The notes under the pieces were generated by a model. It had not been told where the DNA came from, did not search any database, and saw only the letters and a list, made by a program, of their open reading frames with translations. From Pseudomonadota bacterium (GTDB lineage: Bacteria; Pseudomonadota; Gammaproteobacteria; Steroidobacterales; Steroidobacteraceae), in NCBI GenBank assembly GCA_016703895.1, contig JADJBE010000007.1, forward strand, positions 124,001 to 188,000: a stretch of 64,000 nucleotides of DNA. The letters are read 5' to 3'. Position numbers and translations under genes: made by a program. How positions within the stretch are numbered: position 1 is the first letter of the stretch; every line of letters begins with the position of its first letter. Positions 34,167 through 43,620 of this stretch are shown piece after piece.

Positions 34167-36404
34167 ATGCGGGACATTGGCTTGAGCCGCGGCTTTTTGG
34201 CTGCGATGGGCGTCGGTTTGTTGTTGGGTGCGCCTTGGGCCACCGCGGCCGACCCCGCATGCACGCCGGTTGTAGTCCCTCGCAACGAAGCACTGACCGC
34301 ACTCTCACCGGACGACGCCAGCACTAATCCCGCGGAAGATGATCGCATTGTCATCTCAAGCGACGTGGCCGACCTCGAAGTGTCCGGTGATGCGGAGTTA
34401 TCGGGCAATGTCGAGGTACGCCAGGGCGACAAGCGCATTCGCGCCGATGAGGTCACCTACGACGCCAAGTCGCAGAAGTTCGACGTACGCGGCGCGGTGC
34501 AGTACGAAGACACGTTGGTGCGCGCGACGGGCGGCAGCGGCAGTTATTCACAGGTCCTCGGGGTTGAGTTCGAAGGTGCCGAGTTCGAGCTACTGGAGCG
34601 TAACGCACGCGGCAAGGCGCGCGCGTTACGCATGGAACCGGGCGGTCGATTCGATTTCGAGGATGTGACTTTCACCTCCTGCCCAGCGGACGATGAAGCC
34701 TGGCTCATTCGGGCTGGGCAGATTTCGCTCGACCCGAAGACACGCAACGGCACTGGGCGCAATGCGCGGATCGAGTTCAAAGGCGTGCCGATTCTATATA
34801 CGCCCTGGATTTCCTTTCCACTCGGCCCACAGCGCAAGAGTGGCTTCCTGTTCCCTGACATTGGCTTGTCGTCCCGCAATGGCGCCGAGCTCACCGTACC
34901 TTACTACTGGAACATCGCGCCGAACATGGACTTCACGTTCGCGCCGGCGGTCTACGCCAAGCGCGGGCTGGACCTCAGCGGTGAATTCCGCTTCATGAGC
35001 ACTCGCCAGGAAGCACTGGTCGATTTTAATTTTCTGCCGCGGGATCGGCTCACCGATAGTGATCGTGGTCGCATCTATGTCGAACAACGCTACCAACTCC
35101 CGTCGCGCTGGCAGTTTACCGCCAATGCGACGCACGTGAGTGACGGGCAGTACTACGAGGACTTCGCCGCCGGCGCAGAAAATACCAGTATTCCGTTTGC
35201 GGAGCGCTTCGCGGAGCTGTCCTATCGCGACCTGCATTGGACCCTGCGGGCGCAGGCCCAGAATTTCCAGATCCTCGACGCCGCACTGCCTGCGGCAGAT
35301 CGCCCCTATACGCGCTTGCCTCGGCTGGTCGCAGCTGGCGACTGGACTCTGGGTGGCAAGCGCGGGCTCGCTTGGGGCTTCGACTCGGAACTCGTGAATT
35401 TCGACCGCAATACCGGCGTGACCGGTTGGCGGTTTGACGCGGCGCCGCGGATCGGCCTCGACTGGAGCGGCCCAGGTTATTTTCTGCGGCCGCAGGCCGG
35501 CTATCGTTATACGTCCTACTCACTTGGCAATACGTCACCTGACACTAACGACTCACCCGATCGCCAGCTGCCTTTCGTGACGGTCGACAGTGGCGTGGTG
35601 CTGGAAAGACCGTCCGGTTCGCGCGGCCAACGTCGAATCACGCTCGAGCCGCGCGCGCTTTATCTTTACACGCCGTTTCGCAACCAGGACGAACTGCCGG
35701 TGTTCGACACCATCGTCCCCGATCTCAACACGGTGCAACTGTTCCGCACCACACGCTACACCGGGGCGGACCGTGTTAGTGACGCCAACCAGCTAAGTAT
35801 AGGCGTCACCAGCCGACTGTTTGAAACTGCTACCGGCACGCAGTTTGTTGCGCTGACACTCGGCCAGGCGTTCTATTTCGAACGCACACGTGTCTCGCTG
35901 CCGGACGAGACCACGCCGAATCGAAACAAGTCCGACTTCGTCGGCCAGCTCGCACTGACCGCTTACCGCAACTGGTCCCTGGACGGCGCTCTGCAGTTCA
36001 ACCCGGAAGACAATCGCAGTGAGCGGCTGCAGTTTTCGCTGCAATATCGCCCCGGCAATGATCGCGTCGTGAATCTCGCCTACCGTTCACAGCGCAACAG
36101 TATCGAGCAAGCCGAAGTGTCGGCCGCCTGGCCGATTGGGAAGCGTTGGTCGGCGTTCGCCAGGATGGTCTATTCGTTGCGCGAGAACGAATCACTGGAT
36201 CAATTTGCAGGCTTTGAGTACCGGGCGTGCTGTTGGCGCGTACGCACGGTGGCGCGCCGGTTCGTGTCGTCGCGGACCGGCGAGCAGGACACCGGCATCT
36301 TCTTGCAACTGGAACTCACCGGTCTGGCCAGTGTCGGAACTCCAGCCGACGCTTTCCTCGAGCGGTCGATTCGAGGATACTCGCCCGACAAGAGGTCACG
36401 TTGA
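34167..36404 (+). CDS. lptD: LPS-assembly protein LptD
   Basis: LptD is the outer membrane beta-barrel that inserts lipopolysaccharide. It has an N-terminal signal peptide (GFLAAMGVGLLLGAPWATAA), then the periplasmic OstA jellyroll (DVADLEVSGDAELSGNVEVR, IRADEVTYDAKSQKFDVRG) and a long barrel. The four conserved Cys for disulfide linkage are present: DPACTP, TSCPADD and the pair in YRACCWRVR. Length is about 745 residues; an in-frame ATG at 34155 lies inside the putative -10 box and is less likely. It is followed by surA, its periplasmic chaperone, 57 bp downstream. Confidence 0.93.
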   Translation: MRDIGLSRGFLAAMGVGLLLGAPWATAADPACTPVVVPRNEALTALSPDDASTNPAEDDRIVISSDVADLEVSGDAELSGNVEVRQGDKRIRADEVTYDAKSQKFDVRGAVQYEDTLVRATGGSGSYSQVLGVEFEGAEFELLERNARGKARALRMEPGGRFDFEDVTFTSCPADDEAWLIRAGQISLDPKTRNGTGRNARIEFKGVPILYTPWISFPLGPQRKSGFLFPDIGLSSRNGAELTVPYYWNIAPNMDFTFAPAVYAKRGLDLSGEFRFMSTRQEALVDFNFLPRDRLTDSDRGRIYVEQRYQLPSRWQFTANATHVSDGQYYEDFAAGAENTSIPFAERFAELSYRDLHWTLRAQAQNFQILDAALPAADRPYTRLPRLVAAGDWTLGGKRGLAWGFDSELVNFDRNTGVTGWRFDAAPRIGLDWSGPGYFLRPQAGYRYTSYSLGNTSPDTNDSPDRQLPFVTVDSGVVLERPSGSRGQRRITLEPRALYLYTPFRNQDELPVFDTIVPDLNTVQLFRTTRYTGADRVSDANQLSIGVTSRLFETATGTQFVALTLGQAFYFERTRVSLPDETTPNRNKSDFVGQLALTAYRNWSLDGALQFNPEDNRSERLQFSLQYRPGNDRVVNLAYRSQRNSIEQAEVSAAWPIGKRWSAFARMVYSLRENESLDQFAGFEYRACCWRVRTVARRFVSSRTGEQDTGIFLQLELTGLASVGTPADAFLERSIRGYSPDKRSR

Positions 36405-36461
36405 TCCGTAAGTGTCTGAGCGATAAAGAAATGTCGCCGCATCAATCCTTGGGAACTACAC

Positions 36462-37778
36462 ATGTACTTTGAGATTCGCCCGATTGCCTGGTATTTGCTG
36501 CTCGCCGCTTTGCCGCTGCTCGCCTCGACATCCTTTGCCCAGACGCGCGATCTCGGCACCAAAGGAGAGCTACTAGATCGAGTGGCCGCGGTGGTCAATG
36601 AAGGCATCGTGCTGCAGAGCGACCTTGACGAACAGGTGACGCTGATCTCCCAGAGATTGAGCGCACAGAAACTGGAAATGCCGCCACAGAACGTCCTGCG
36701 CCAGCAGGTGCTCGAACGGTTGGTGATGCAGGAGCTACAGATGCAGCGCGCCGACCGCGGTGGCATCCGCGTGTCTGATGAGCAGCTCAACAATGCGTTG
36801 CGTGATGTCGCAGCACGCAACAACATTCCGTTGGCGCAGTTGCCAACAGCGCTGGAATCTCAGGGCATCGACTACGCGGCCTATCGCGATGGCATCCGCA
36901 AGGAGATCACGCTGCAGATGCTGCGGCAGCGCGACGTGATTGCGCGCATCAACGTGTCGCCACGCGAGTTGCAGCAGTACGTCGACAAACAGAGCAAACT
37001 GCCGTCCAACGACAACGAATACAACGTCTCGCACATTCTGATTGCAGTCCCGCAAGCTGCCACGCCAGACCAGCTCGATGCGGCGGCCAAGCGATCTGAC
37101 GACGTCTACCAGCAGGCGACCAAAGGCGAAGACTTCGCGCGTCTGGCGGTGCAGTTCTCCAACTCGCAGACGGCGCTCGACGGCGGCACGCTTGGCTGGC
37201 GCAAAGGCCCTGAGCTACCCACTTTCCTCGCCGAGCTCGTCGCCAAGATGAAAGCAGGCGACGTGAGTGAACCGCTGCGCACGCCGTCCGGCTACCACAT
37301 CATTCGTCTGAACGAAGTGCGCGGCAATACGCAGACGATCGTCGAACAGACTCACGCTCGGCACATCCTGCTGAAGCCCACGGAGCTCCTTGACGACGCC
37401 ACCGTGAAACTGCGGCTCGAGGCGATCCGCGAGCGACTCCTGAAGGGCGAGGACTTTGGCGCGATTGCCCAGGCGACCTCGGAAGACCCTGGCTCGGCAG
37501 TCGAGGGTGGTGATCTGGGCTGGACCGGGCCTGGCACTTTTGTGCCGGAGTTCGAACAGACCTTGCAAGCCCTGCAGGTGGATGAGATCAGCCAGCCGTT
37601 TCGCACGCAGTTTGGTTGGCACATCGTGCAGTTGCTGGGCAAACGCGAGTTCGACAGCACCGACGAACTGCGTCAGCAACGCGCCTTCGCGCAATTGCGC
37701 GAGAGCAAGGCGGACGAGGAGACTGAGTTGTGGCTGCGCCGACTGCGTGACGAAGCCTACGTCGAATACAAGTTGTAA
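36462..37778 (+). CDS. surA: Periplasmic chaperone/peptidyl-prolyl isomerase SurA
   Basis: SurA helps outer-membrane proteins such as LptD fold. It has a signal peptide ending LLASTSFAQ, the N-terminal chaperone module (LLDRVAAVVNEGIVLQSDLD, LERLVMQELQMQRADRGGI) and two parvulin domains: EYNVSHILIAVPQAATPDQL with GGTLGWRKGPELP, and THARHILLKPTELLDDATV with GGDLGWTGPGTFVPEFEQ. The 438-residue length is normal. It sits 16 bp upstream of pdxA. Confidence 0.95.
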   Translation: MYFEIRPIAWYLLLAALPLLASTSFAQTRDLGTKGELLDRVAAVVNEGIVLQSDLDEQVTLISQRLSAQKLEMPPQNVLRQQVLERLVMQELQMQRADRGGIRVSDEQLNNALRDVAARNNIPLAQLPTALESQGIDYAAYRDGIRKEITLQMLRQRDVIARINVSPRELQQYVDKQSKLPSNDNEYNVSHILIAVPQAATPDQLDAAAKRSDDVYQQATKGEDFARLAVQFSNSQTALDGGTLGWRKGPELPTFLAELVAKMKAGDVSEPLRTPSGYHIIRLNEVRGNTQTIVEQTHARHILLKPTELLDDATVKLRLEAIRERLLKGEDFGAIAQATSEDPGSAVEGGDLGWTGPGTFVPEFEQTLQALQVDEISQPFRTQFGWHIVQLLGKREFDSTDELRQQRAFAQLRESKADEETELWLRRLRDEAYVEYKL

Positions 37779-37794
37779 TAATCTGGCGTCCGCG

Positions 37795-38802
37795 ATGCGC
37801 CCGCGTATTGTCGTGACTTCCGGCGAGCCGGCAGGAATCGGACCAGACATCTGTGCTGCGCTCGGCGAGGTTGCATTCGACGCGGAGATCACCGTGCTGG
37901 GTGATCTGTCGCTGCTGCAACAACGCGCCGGCGAGATCGGTTCCAAGACCATTTTTTCGCAATGTTCACCGGCTGGCACGAGCAGCACTCGTGCAGGGTC
38001 TGTGCCGGTCTGGCACGAGCCTGTTGCGGAACGCGTGGTCGCCGGGCAACTCAATCCAGGCAACGCACGCTATGTACTGCGACTGCTCGACCTGGCGTTA
38101 GCTGGCATCGCCGAAGGCCGCTTCGACGCCATGGTCACGGCACCCGTCCAGAAGAGCGTCATCAACGAGATCGGTGTGCCTTTCAGTGGCCATACAGAGT
38201 ATCTGGCCGAGCGACTGCATGCCGCGCGACCGGTGATGTTGTTAGTGTCAAAGAATATGCGCGTCGCGCTGGCCACTACTCACTTGCCGCTGCGCGCGGT
38301 TGCGGCTGCCATCGTGCCGCAATTGCTCGATGAAGTCCTGCAAATTCTGGCGGCTGATCTGACTCGACTATGGGGCATCGCACGACCGCGCATCGCGGTT
38401 TGCGGCTTGAATCCGCATGCCGGCGAAAGCGGCCATCTCGGTGACGAAGAGCAGCGGGTTATTAGTCCTGCGATCGCGCGGGCGCAGGCGGCGGGTCTCG
38501 ACGTCACCGGCCCAGTGGCTGCGGACACGATCTTTGTCGCGCGCAACCTCGCGGCCTTCGATGCAGTGCTTGCGATGTATCACGACCAAGGTCTACCGGT
38601 CCTGAAGCACGCCAGTTTTGGGCACGCGGTCAATGTCACGCTGGGCCTGCCGGTCATCCGGACGTCGGTTGACCATGGCACAGCGCTTGATCTCGCGGCG
38701 ACCAGTCGCGCCGACAGTGGCAGCCTCATCGAGGCGACGCGGCTCGCCGTCGATTTGGCCGCCAATCTGGCACAACGCGCGCTCGCACGGCGCGCCCGGT
38801 GA
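37795..38802 (+). CDS. pdxA: 4-hydroxythreonine-4-phosphate dehydrogenase PdxA
   Basis: PdxA is the NAD-dependent oxidative decarboxylase of the pyridoxal phosphate pathway. The 335-residue protein shows VVTSGEPAGIGPDIC, VTAPVQKSVINEIG, and the three metal-binding His in FSGHTEYLAE, ALATTHLPLRAV and AMYHDQGLPVLKH. The start is the ATG after the surA stop. It overlaps rsmA by 4 bp (GTGA). Confidence 0.95.
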   Translation: MRPRIVVTSGEPAGIGPDICAALGEVAFDAEITVLGDLSLLQQRAGEIGSKTIFSQCSPAGTSSTRAGSVPVWHEPVAERVVAGQLNPGNARYVLRLLDLALAGIAEGRFDAMVTAPVQKSVINEIGVPFSGHTEYLAERLHAARPVMLLVSKNMRVALATTHLPLRAVAAAIVPQLLDEVLQILAADLTRLWGIARPRIAVCGLNPHAGESGHLGDEEQRVISPAIARAQAAGLDVTGPVAADTIFVARNLAAFDAVLAMYHDQGLPVLKHASFGHAVNVTLGLPVIRTSVDHGTALDLAATSRADSGSLIEATRLAVDLAANLAQRALARRAR

Positions 38803-39611
38803 GTCTCGCGCGCAAGCGCTTTGGTCAGCACTTCCTGCATGATCGCGGCTCGATCGAGCGGATTGTGCAGGTGGTTGCACCGCAAGTTGGCGAGCGATTG
38901 GTCGAGATCGGTCCTGGACGCGGCGCAATAACTGCGGCGCTACTGGCGCAGGCCGGCTCGCTCGATGCAATCGAAATCGACCGTGACCTGGCTGCCAGAC
39001 TGCGCGAGCAGTTCGCAGCGACTCCAGGTTTCCGCCTGCATGTCGCCGACGCGCTGAAGTTCGACTTTGCGTCTCTCGCGACCGCACGTGGCGGACCGCT
39101 CAGAGTCGTCGGCAATCTGCCGTATAACATCTCGACCCCGCTCATTTTTCATCTGCTCGAGCAACGCGCCGCGATTGCCGACTTGCACGTGATGCTGCAA
39201 AAAGAAGTCGTCGATCGCATGGTCGCTGCGCCGGGCTCAAAAGACTACGGTCGTTTGACGGTGATGTTGGCGCCGTACACCGAGATCTCGCGGCTCTTCG
39301 AAATCGGGCCAGGTGCGTTCACACCACCCCCTGCCGTGTGGTCGTCGGTAGTCCGGCTCACCATGCTGTCGCAACCCGCCTTTGCCACGCCGCCTGCGTT
39401 TGCCCGACTGGTGGCGGCCGCGTTTTCGCAGCGCCGCAAGACGCTGCGCAACGGCCTGCGCGGCCTGCTCGACATCCCCGACATCGAGGCCTGCGGGATC
39501 GACCCGGGATGCCGGGCCGAAACGCTCGCGCCGGCCGCCTTCGCTCAACTGGCTGCGCGCTGCCGCGCAGAATCCAGGCCAGATTCTGCGCTAGACTCAG
39601 CGGTACCATGA
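38799..39611 (+). CDS. rsmA: 16S rRNA dimethyladenosine transferase RsmA (KsgA)
   Basis: RsmA dimethylates two adenines in helix 45 of 16S rRNA. Starting at GTG, SLARKRFGQHFLHDRGSIER is the family N-terminus. SAM motif I is VEIGPGRGAITAALL, the acidic residue lies in DAIEIDRDLA, and the catalytic NLPY in VVGNLPYNISTPLIFHL. The length of 270 residues is standard. The gene is embedded in the surA-pdxA-rsmA-apaG-apaH run. Confidence 0.95.
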   Translation: MSLARKRFGQHFLHDRGSIERIVQVVAPQVGERLVEIGPGRGAITAALLAQAGSLDAIEIDRDLAARLREQFAATPGFRLHVADALKFDFASLATARGGPLRVVGNLPYNISTPLIFHLLEQRAAIADLHVMLQKEVVDRMVAAPGSKDYGRLTVMLAPYTEISRLFEIGPGAFTPPPAVWSSVVRLTMLSQPAFATPPAFARLVAAAFSQRRKTLRNGLRGLLDIPDIEACGIDPGCRAETLAPAAFAQLAARCRAESRPDSALDSAVP

Positions 39612-39988
39612 CAGAGACCATCTGCAAGATCCTGATCGACGTCGAGACCGCCTATCTCGAGGAACAGTCCGAGCCCAAGGACCATCGCTACGTGTTTGCG
39701 TACACGATCACGATCCGCAACGAAGGGCCGCAGCCGGCACAGCTGCTGACGCGCCATTGGATCATCACAGACGCCAACGGCAAGGTGCAGGAAGTCCGTG
39801 GCGACGGCGTGGTCGGTGAACAGCCGCATCTGGCGCCAGGCCAGGGCTTTCGGTACTCGAGCGGTGCGGTGCTCGAAACACCGGTGGGCGCGATGCATGG
39901 CAGCTACCAAATGGTGGCCGACGATGGCGTGCAGTTTGACGCGCCGATCCCGGCGTTCCGGCTGGCGATCCCCGGCGTCCTACACTAG
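39608..39988 (+). CDS. apaG: ApaG domain protein
   Basis: This 126-residue Fn3-like protein is of unknown biochemical role and is always near apaH and rsmA in many proteobacteria. Family signatures are FAYTITIRNEGPQPAQLLTR, HWIITDANGKVQEVRGDGVV, GEQPHLAPGQGFRYSSG and TPVGAMHGSYQM. It overlaps the rsmA stop by 4 bp and lies 25 bp before apaH. Confidence 0.95.
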   Translation: MTETICKILIDVETAYLEEQSEPKDHRYVFAYTITIRNEGPQPAQLLTRHWIITDANGKVQEVRGDGVVGEQPHLAPGQGFRYSSGAVLETPVGAMHGSYQMVADDGVQFDAPIPAFRLAIPGVLH

Positions 39989-40013
39989 CGTCCTGCACTA
40001 GCGTCCCGCACCG

Positions 40014-40850
40014 ATGGCGCGCTATGCCGTGGGCGATGTGCAGGGCTGCCGCGCCGAACTCGAACAGCTGTTAGCCAAGCTGCAATTCAATGCGGACCGC
40101 GACGAGCTCTTGTTTGCGGGTGATATCGTCAACCGCGGGCCCGACTCACTGGGCGCCTTGCAGCTGGTTCGGTCGCTGGATGCCAACGCAACCGTAGTGC
40201 TCGGCAATCACGATCTGCACCTGCTCGCAGTCTATTTTGGTGCACCTCGCCAATTGAAGAAAGGCGACACACTGGATGCGTTGTTAGCAAGCGCCGAGCA
40301 TGCGTCGTTGCTGGAGTGGCTAGTACAGCGGCCGCTGCTGCAGTATGACGAGCGCCGCAATGAGCTGCTGGTGCACGCCGGCCTAGTGCCGCAATGGTCC
40401 GCCGAACTCGCGGCTCAGTTGGCTGCCGAGACGCAGACAGCACTGCGCGCCAATCCGCTCGAGTTCTTCGCTAACATGTATGGCAACAAGCCGGACCGCT
40501 GGCAAGACACGTTGACCGGGCACGATCGCCACCGTTTCGTGATCAATGTGCTAACACGCCTCAGGATCTGCAGGGCCGACGGGCGAGTCGATCTGAAGTT
40601 CAAGGGCGCGCCAGATGAGGCGCCGCCCGACTATGCGCCGTGGTTTGCGCACGCAGATCGAGCCAGCGCAGCGACGCGCATCGTCTTCGGACATTGGTCG
40701 ACGCTCGGACTGCTGCGCCGTCCCATGCTGTTAGGACTGGACACTGGCTGCGTCTGGGGCGGCTCGCTGACCGCCGTCGATCTCGATGACGCAGAGCGGC
40801 CGCCGATACAAGTTGGCTGCAGTGGCTATCGCCGGCCGGGATCGATCTAA
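40014..40850 (+). CDS. apaH: Symmetrical diadenosine tetraphosphatase ApaH
   Basis: ApaH hydrolyses Ap4A to two ADP and has RNA decapping activity. The metallophosphatase motifs are VGDVQG, FAGDIVNRGPDSL, VLGNHDLHLLAVYFG and VHAGLVPQW. The C-terminal family block has LGLDTGCVWGGSLTAVDLDD. The length of 278 residues is normal. The end overlaps the convergent lipoprotein gene by 4 bp. Confidence 0.95.
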   Translation: MARYAVGDVQGCRAELEQLLAKLQFNADRDELLFAGDIVNRGPDSLGALQLVRSLDANATVVLGNHDLHLLAVYFGAPRQLKKGDTLDALLASAEHASLLEWLVQRPLLQYDERRNELLVHAGLVPQWSAELAAQLAAETQTALRANPLEFFANMYGNKPDRWQDTLTGHDRHRFVINVLTRLRICRADGRVDLKFKGAPDEAPPDYAPWFAHADRASAATRIVFGHWSTLGLLRRPMLLGLDTGCVWGGSLTAVDLDDAERPPIQVGCSGYRRPGSI

Positions 40851-41284
40851 GTGCCGGCTGGCGCTTCGCGGTTGCGCCAACTGATCGTGAGCCCCGGCGT
40901 ATCGCGTCGATAGACGCCCGGCGGCAACTCCAGATCGATAGGCGCCGTGCCGTCAACGGCGACTGGCAGTATCAGCCGCTGCGCACCCACCACTTCGAGC
41001 TCGCCGACGCTGCCCGGCCGTACCCGCAGCACAACGCGCGACGGCCAGCGATAGCCCTCGGCAAGCTGCGCTACGACCGTGCCACTGCCGGTCAGACCTT
41101 GCAGGTCCATGACCACAGCGTTGCGCTGCCAAAACTGCGGCACGCTCGGGCCACCGCCCCCGACCACAAAGACGGCAGCGGTTTCGGGCACCAGCGGCGC
41201 CTTCTTGCCAAACGGCCAGATGCGGTGGCCAGCGCAACCGCTCAGTGACAAGGACAACAACAGGACCAGCAAAATACGTAACAA
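40847..41284 (-). CDS. Lipoprotein, unknown function, TTG start
   Basis: The encoded protein is 145 residues. No ATG gives a sensible N-terminus, but a TTG at 41284 has GGAGG 5 nt upstream and opens a lipoprotein signal LLRILLVLLLSLSLSG followed by Cys. The mature part has a positively charged segment (HRIWPFGKK) and several beta strands (AVFVVGGGGPSVPQFW, RVVLRVRPGSVGELEVVGAQ) and ends with GVYRRDTPGLTISWR. I do not recognise a family. Confidence 0.6.
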   Translation of the reverse strand: MLRILLVLLLSLSLSGCAGHRIWPFGKKAPLVPETAAVFVVGGGGPSVPQFWQRNAVVMDLQGLTGSGTVVAQLAEGYRWPSRVVLRVRPGSVGELEVVGAQRLILPVAVDGTAPIDLELPPGVYRRDTPGLTISWRNREAPAGT

Positions 41285-41518
41285 GTAAACCTCCAGCACA
41301 ACGCAGCCGTGTGCTGCACGGCGCCAGTTTGCGATACACCTAAGATTACGCGGATGGGACGAAGGCCGCGAGTCCCTGACGCCGCACAGCGACAACGACG
41401 CGTTCAGGTGGGTGAGATCCCACCAGCAAGCGCTTACCATTGCGTTGCAGCGCCACCGCACGGCCGCGCGCTCTGCAATAGTTTTGCCATGTCTGCACCG
41501 AAAGCCTGATAACCGACC

Positions 41519-42334
41519 ATGATCGCCAAACTCACTATCGCTGGCCAGGAACACGCCTTCGCGCTCGACCGCGGTGTCTCACTGGCGATTGCGACCGACT
41601 TCCAGACTGTCGGGCCACACCACTTTGGCGCGCCACTGGCCGCTTCCCAACCACTGGCAGTTGGCGCCTTTACCGGCGAGGTGGCCACCGGTGCGAGCGC
41701 CAATTGTCGCACCATCTCGCTGACACCCCACTGCACCGGCACACACACCGAAACAGTCGCGCATCTGTTGCGCGCGCCCGGCGATGCGTGGCGAGTCATA
41801 CCGAAGACTCTGCTGCCTGCGGCCTTGATCACCGTGGCGCCAGAGCCCGCGCGCGAGACCCGCGAGTCAACCGTACCGGCGCCTTGGGGCACAGACAACT
41901 TGATCACCGAGCGGCGCCTGCGCGCGGCGTTCATGCGAAATCGACCGTTCGAACCGCGTGCCTTGATCATTCGCACCCTCCCGAATGACCCAGCCAAGCA
42001 CTCAACTAACGCCACCGAGACTGTGCCGCCCTACTTCACACAGGAAGCCGCACACTGGTTGGTAGCGCAAAATTTCCAGCACGTGGTGCTGGATATCCCG
42101 TCCTTCGACCGCATGCAAGACGAAGGCAAGCTCACGGGGCATCGTATTTTTTTTGGTCTACCAGCCACCAGCCGCGACCAAGCAGACGTAGCCCGCCCCT
42201 CCTGTACGATCACCGAGTTGGCGTACGTACCGGACGAAGTGGTGGACGGCAATTACGCGCTGTTGTTAGCAGTGCCCGCGATCGGCGGCGATGCCGTACC
42301 GAGCCAGCCCGTCGTCTACCCGTACTGCAAATGA
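41519..42334 (+). CDS. Cyclase family protein (KynB-like putative arylformamidase)
   Basis: This 271-residue protein of the metal-dependent cyclase family includes N-formylkynurenine formamidase KynB. The motif HCTGTHTETVAHL is the family's HxGTHxD/E metal site. Further conserved parts are YFTQEAAHWLVAQNFQHVVL, DIPSFDRMQDEGKLTGHRIF and SCTITELAYVPDEVVDGNYA. It lies directly upstream of kynU with a 4-bp overlap and then kmo, so a role in hydrolysing formylkynurenine is the natural inference. Confidence 0.85.
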   Translation: MIAKLTIAGQEHAFALDRGVSLAIATDFQTVGPHHFGAPLAASQPLAVGAFTGEVATGASANCRTISLTPHCTGTHTETVAHLLRAPGDAWRVIPKTLLPAALITVAPEPARETRESTVPAPWGTDNLITERRLRAAFMRNRPFEPRALIIRTLPNDPAKHSTNATETVPPYFTQEAAHWLVAQNFQHVVLDIPSFDRMQDEGKLTGHRIFFGLPATSRDQADVARPSCTITELAYVPDEVVDGNYALLLAVPAIGGDAVPSQPVVYPYCK

Positions 42335-43620
42335 ACGCCGCAGAACAAGCCATCATTCAGCAGGCTGCTGCCTTGGACCGCGCGGATACACTCGCGCCGT
42401 GGCGGCAGAAGTTTGCCCTGCCGCGAAAAGCGGGTGGCGAGCCGTTGCTCTACTTCGCTGGCCACTCCTTGGGCCTCGCGCCACTGGCTGCGCTCGATCT
42501 CGTCAGCGAAGAACTCGCAGACTGGTCACGACTCGCGGTGCTCGGCCATCACACCGCGCATCGACCCTGGATCGACTACCACACGTTCGCGACGCGCGGC
42601 TTACAACACCTCACCGGTGCAAAACCCTGCGAAGTCGTGGCGATGAATTCGCTGACCGTGAATCTGCATCTGATGATGGCGAGCTTCTACCGACCCAGCG
42701 CCGAGCGACCTAAGATACTCATCGAGGCCGGCGCCTTCTCGTCGGACCATCTGGCCGTCAGCTCACAACTGGCGTGGCACGGCTTTGACCCAGCGACACA
42801 CCTGGAACTCGTCGCACCGCGGCCCGGCGAGGATACGCTGCGCCACGAGGACATCGAATCGACCATCGAGCGACTCGGCTCATCACTCGCGCTGGTGCTA
42901 TGGCCCGGTGTGCAATTTCGCACTGGCCAGGCGTTCGACTGCGGCCGCATTGCCGCCGCTGCCAAACGCGTTGGCGCTACGGTCGGCTTTGATATGGGCC
43001 ATGCGATCGGCAATCTGCCACTGGCGCTACACGATTGGGACGCCGATTTCGCCGCCTGGTGCAGTTATAAGTACCTGAACGCCGGCCCCGGAGCAGTGGG
43101 CGGTTGCTTCGTCCACGAGCGTCACGTCGCGCGGCGCGATCTGCCGCGCCTCGCCGGTTGGTGGGGCCACGAACCGGCGACGCGTTTTCAGATGCGCGCC
43201 GATTTCGTGCCGAGCCGCGATGCGGCTGGTTGGGCGATCAGCAACCCGCCGGTGCTGGCGACTGCGCCGTTGATCGCCTCGCTCGAGCTGTTCCGTGAGG
43301 CTGATATTGCCAAGCTGCGCGACAAGTCGCTGCGACTAACAGGATTCCTGCTCGAACTTCTGCAGCGGCACACTGAGCGCGGCCTGCGCATCGTCACACC
43401 GACCCATGCTGACGAGCGTGGCTGCCAGGTTTCCATGCGTGTGGTCGGCGGCAGCTCACGTGGACGCCGAGTTTTCGATGCACTGGGCGATAAAGACGTC
43501 ATTTGCGATTGGCGCGAGCCAGACTTGATTCGCGTGGCGCCTGTCCCCTTCTATAACTCGTTTGCAGACGTGCAGCAATTTGTCGCGCGGCTCGCCACCA
43601 GCCTGCGAGAAGTCCCGTGA
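42331..43620 (+). CDS. kynU: Kynureninase
   Basis: This PLP enzyme cleaves kynurenine or 3-hydroxykynurenine to anthranilate or 3-hydroxyanthranilate plus alanine. The PLP Lys lies in FAAWCSYKYLNAGPGAVGG, the binding Asp in TVGFDMGHAIGNLPL, and substrate-site segments are YFAGHSLGLAP, NSLTVNLHLMMASFY and DWREPDLIRVAPVPFYNSF. The length is 429 residues. It overlaps both neighbours by 4 bp in the order cyclase-kynU-kmo. Confidence 0.95.
   Translation: MNAAEQAIIQQAAALDRADTLAPWRQKFALPRKAGGEPLLYFAGHSLGLAPLAALDLVSEELADWSRLAVLGHHTAHRPWIDYHTFATRGLQHLTGAKPCEVVAMNSLTVNLHLMMASFYRPSAERPKILIEAGAFSSDHLAVSSQLAWHGFDPATHLELVAPRPGEDTLRHEDIESTIERLGSSLALVLWPGVQFRTGQAFDCGRIAAAAKRVGATVGFDMGHAIGNLPLALHDWDADFAAWCSYKYLNAGPGAVGGCFVHERHVARRDLPRLAGWWGHEPATRFQMRADFVPSRDAAGWAISNPPVLATAPLIASLELFREADIAKLRDKSLRLTGFLLELLQRHTERGLRIVTPTHADERGCQVSMRVVGGSSRGRRVFDALGDKDVICDWREPDLIRVAPVPFYNSFADVQQFVARLATSLREVP

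Noticed and set aside
41285..41518. Regulatory element upstream of the kynB-like gene
   Set aside because: The 234-bp gap shows no convincing promoter pair, operator palindrome or riboswitch-like structure by eye.
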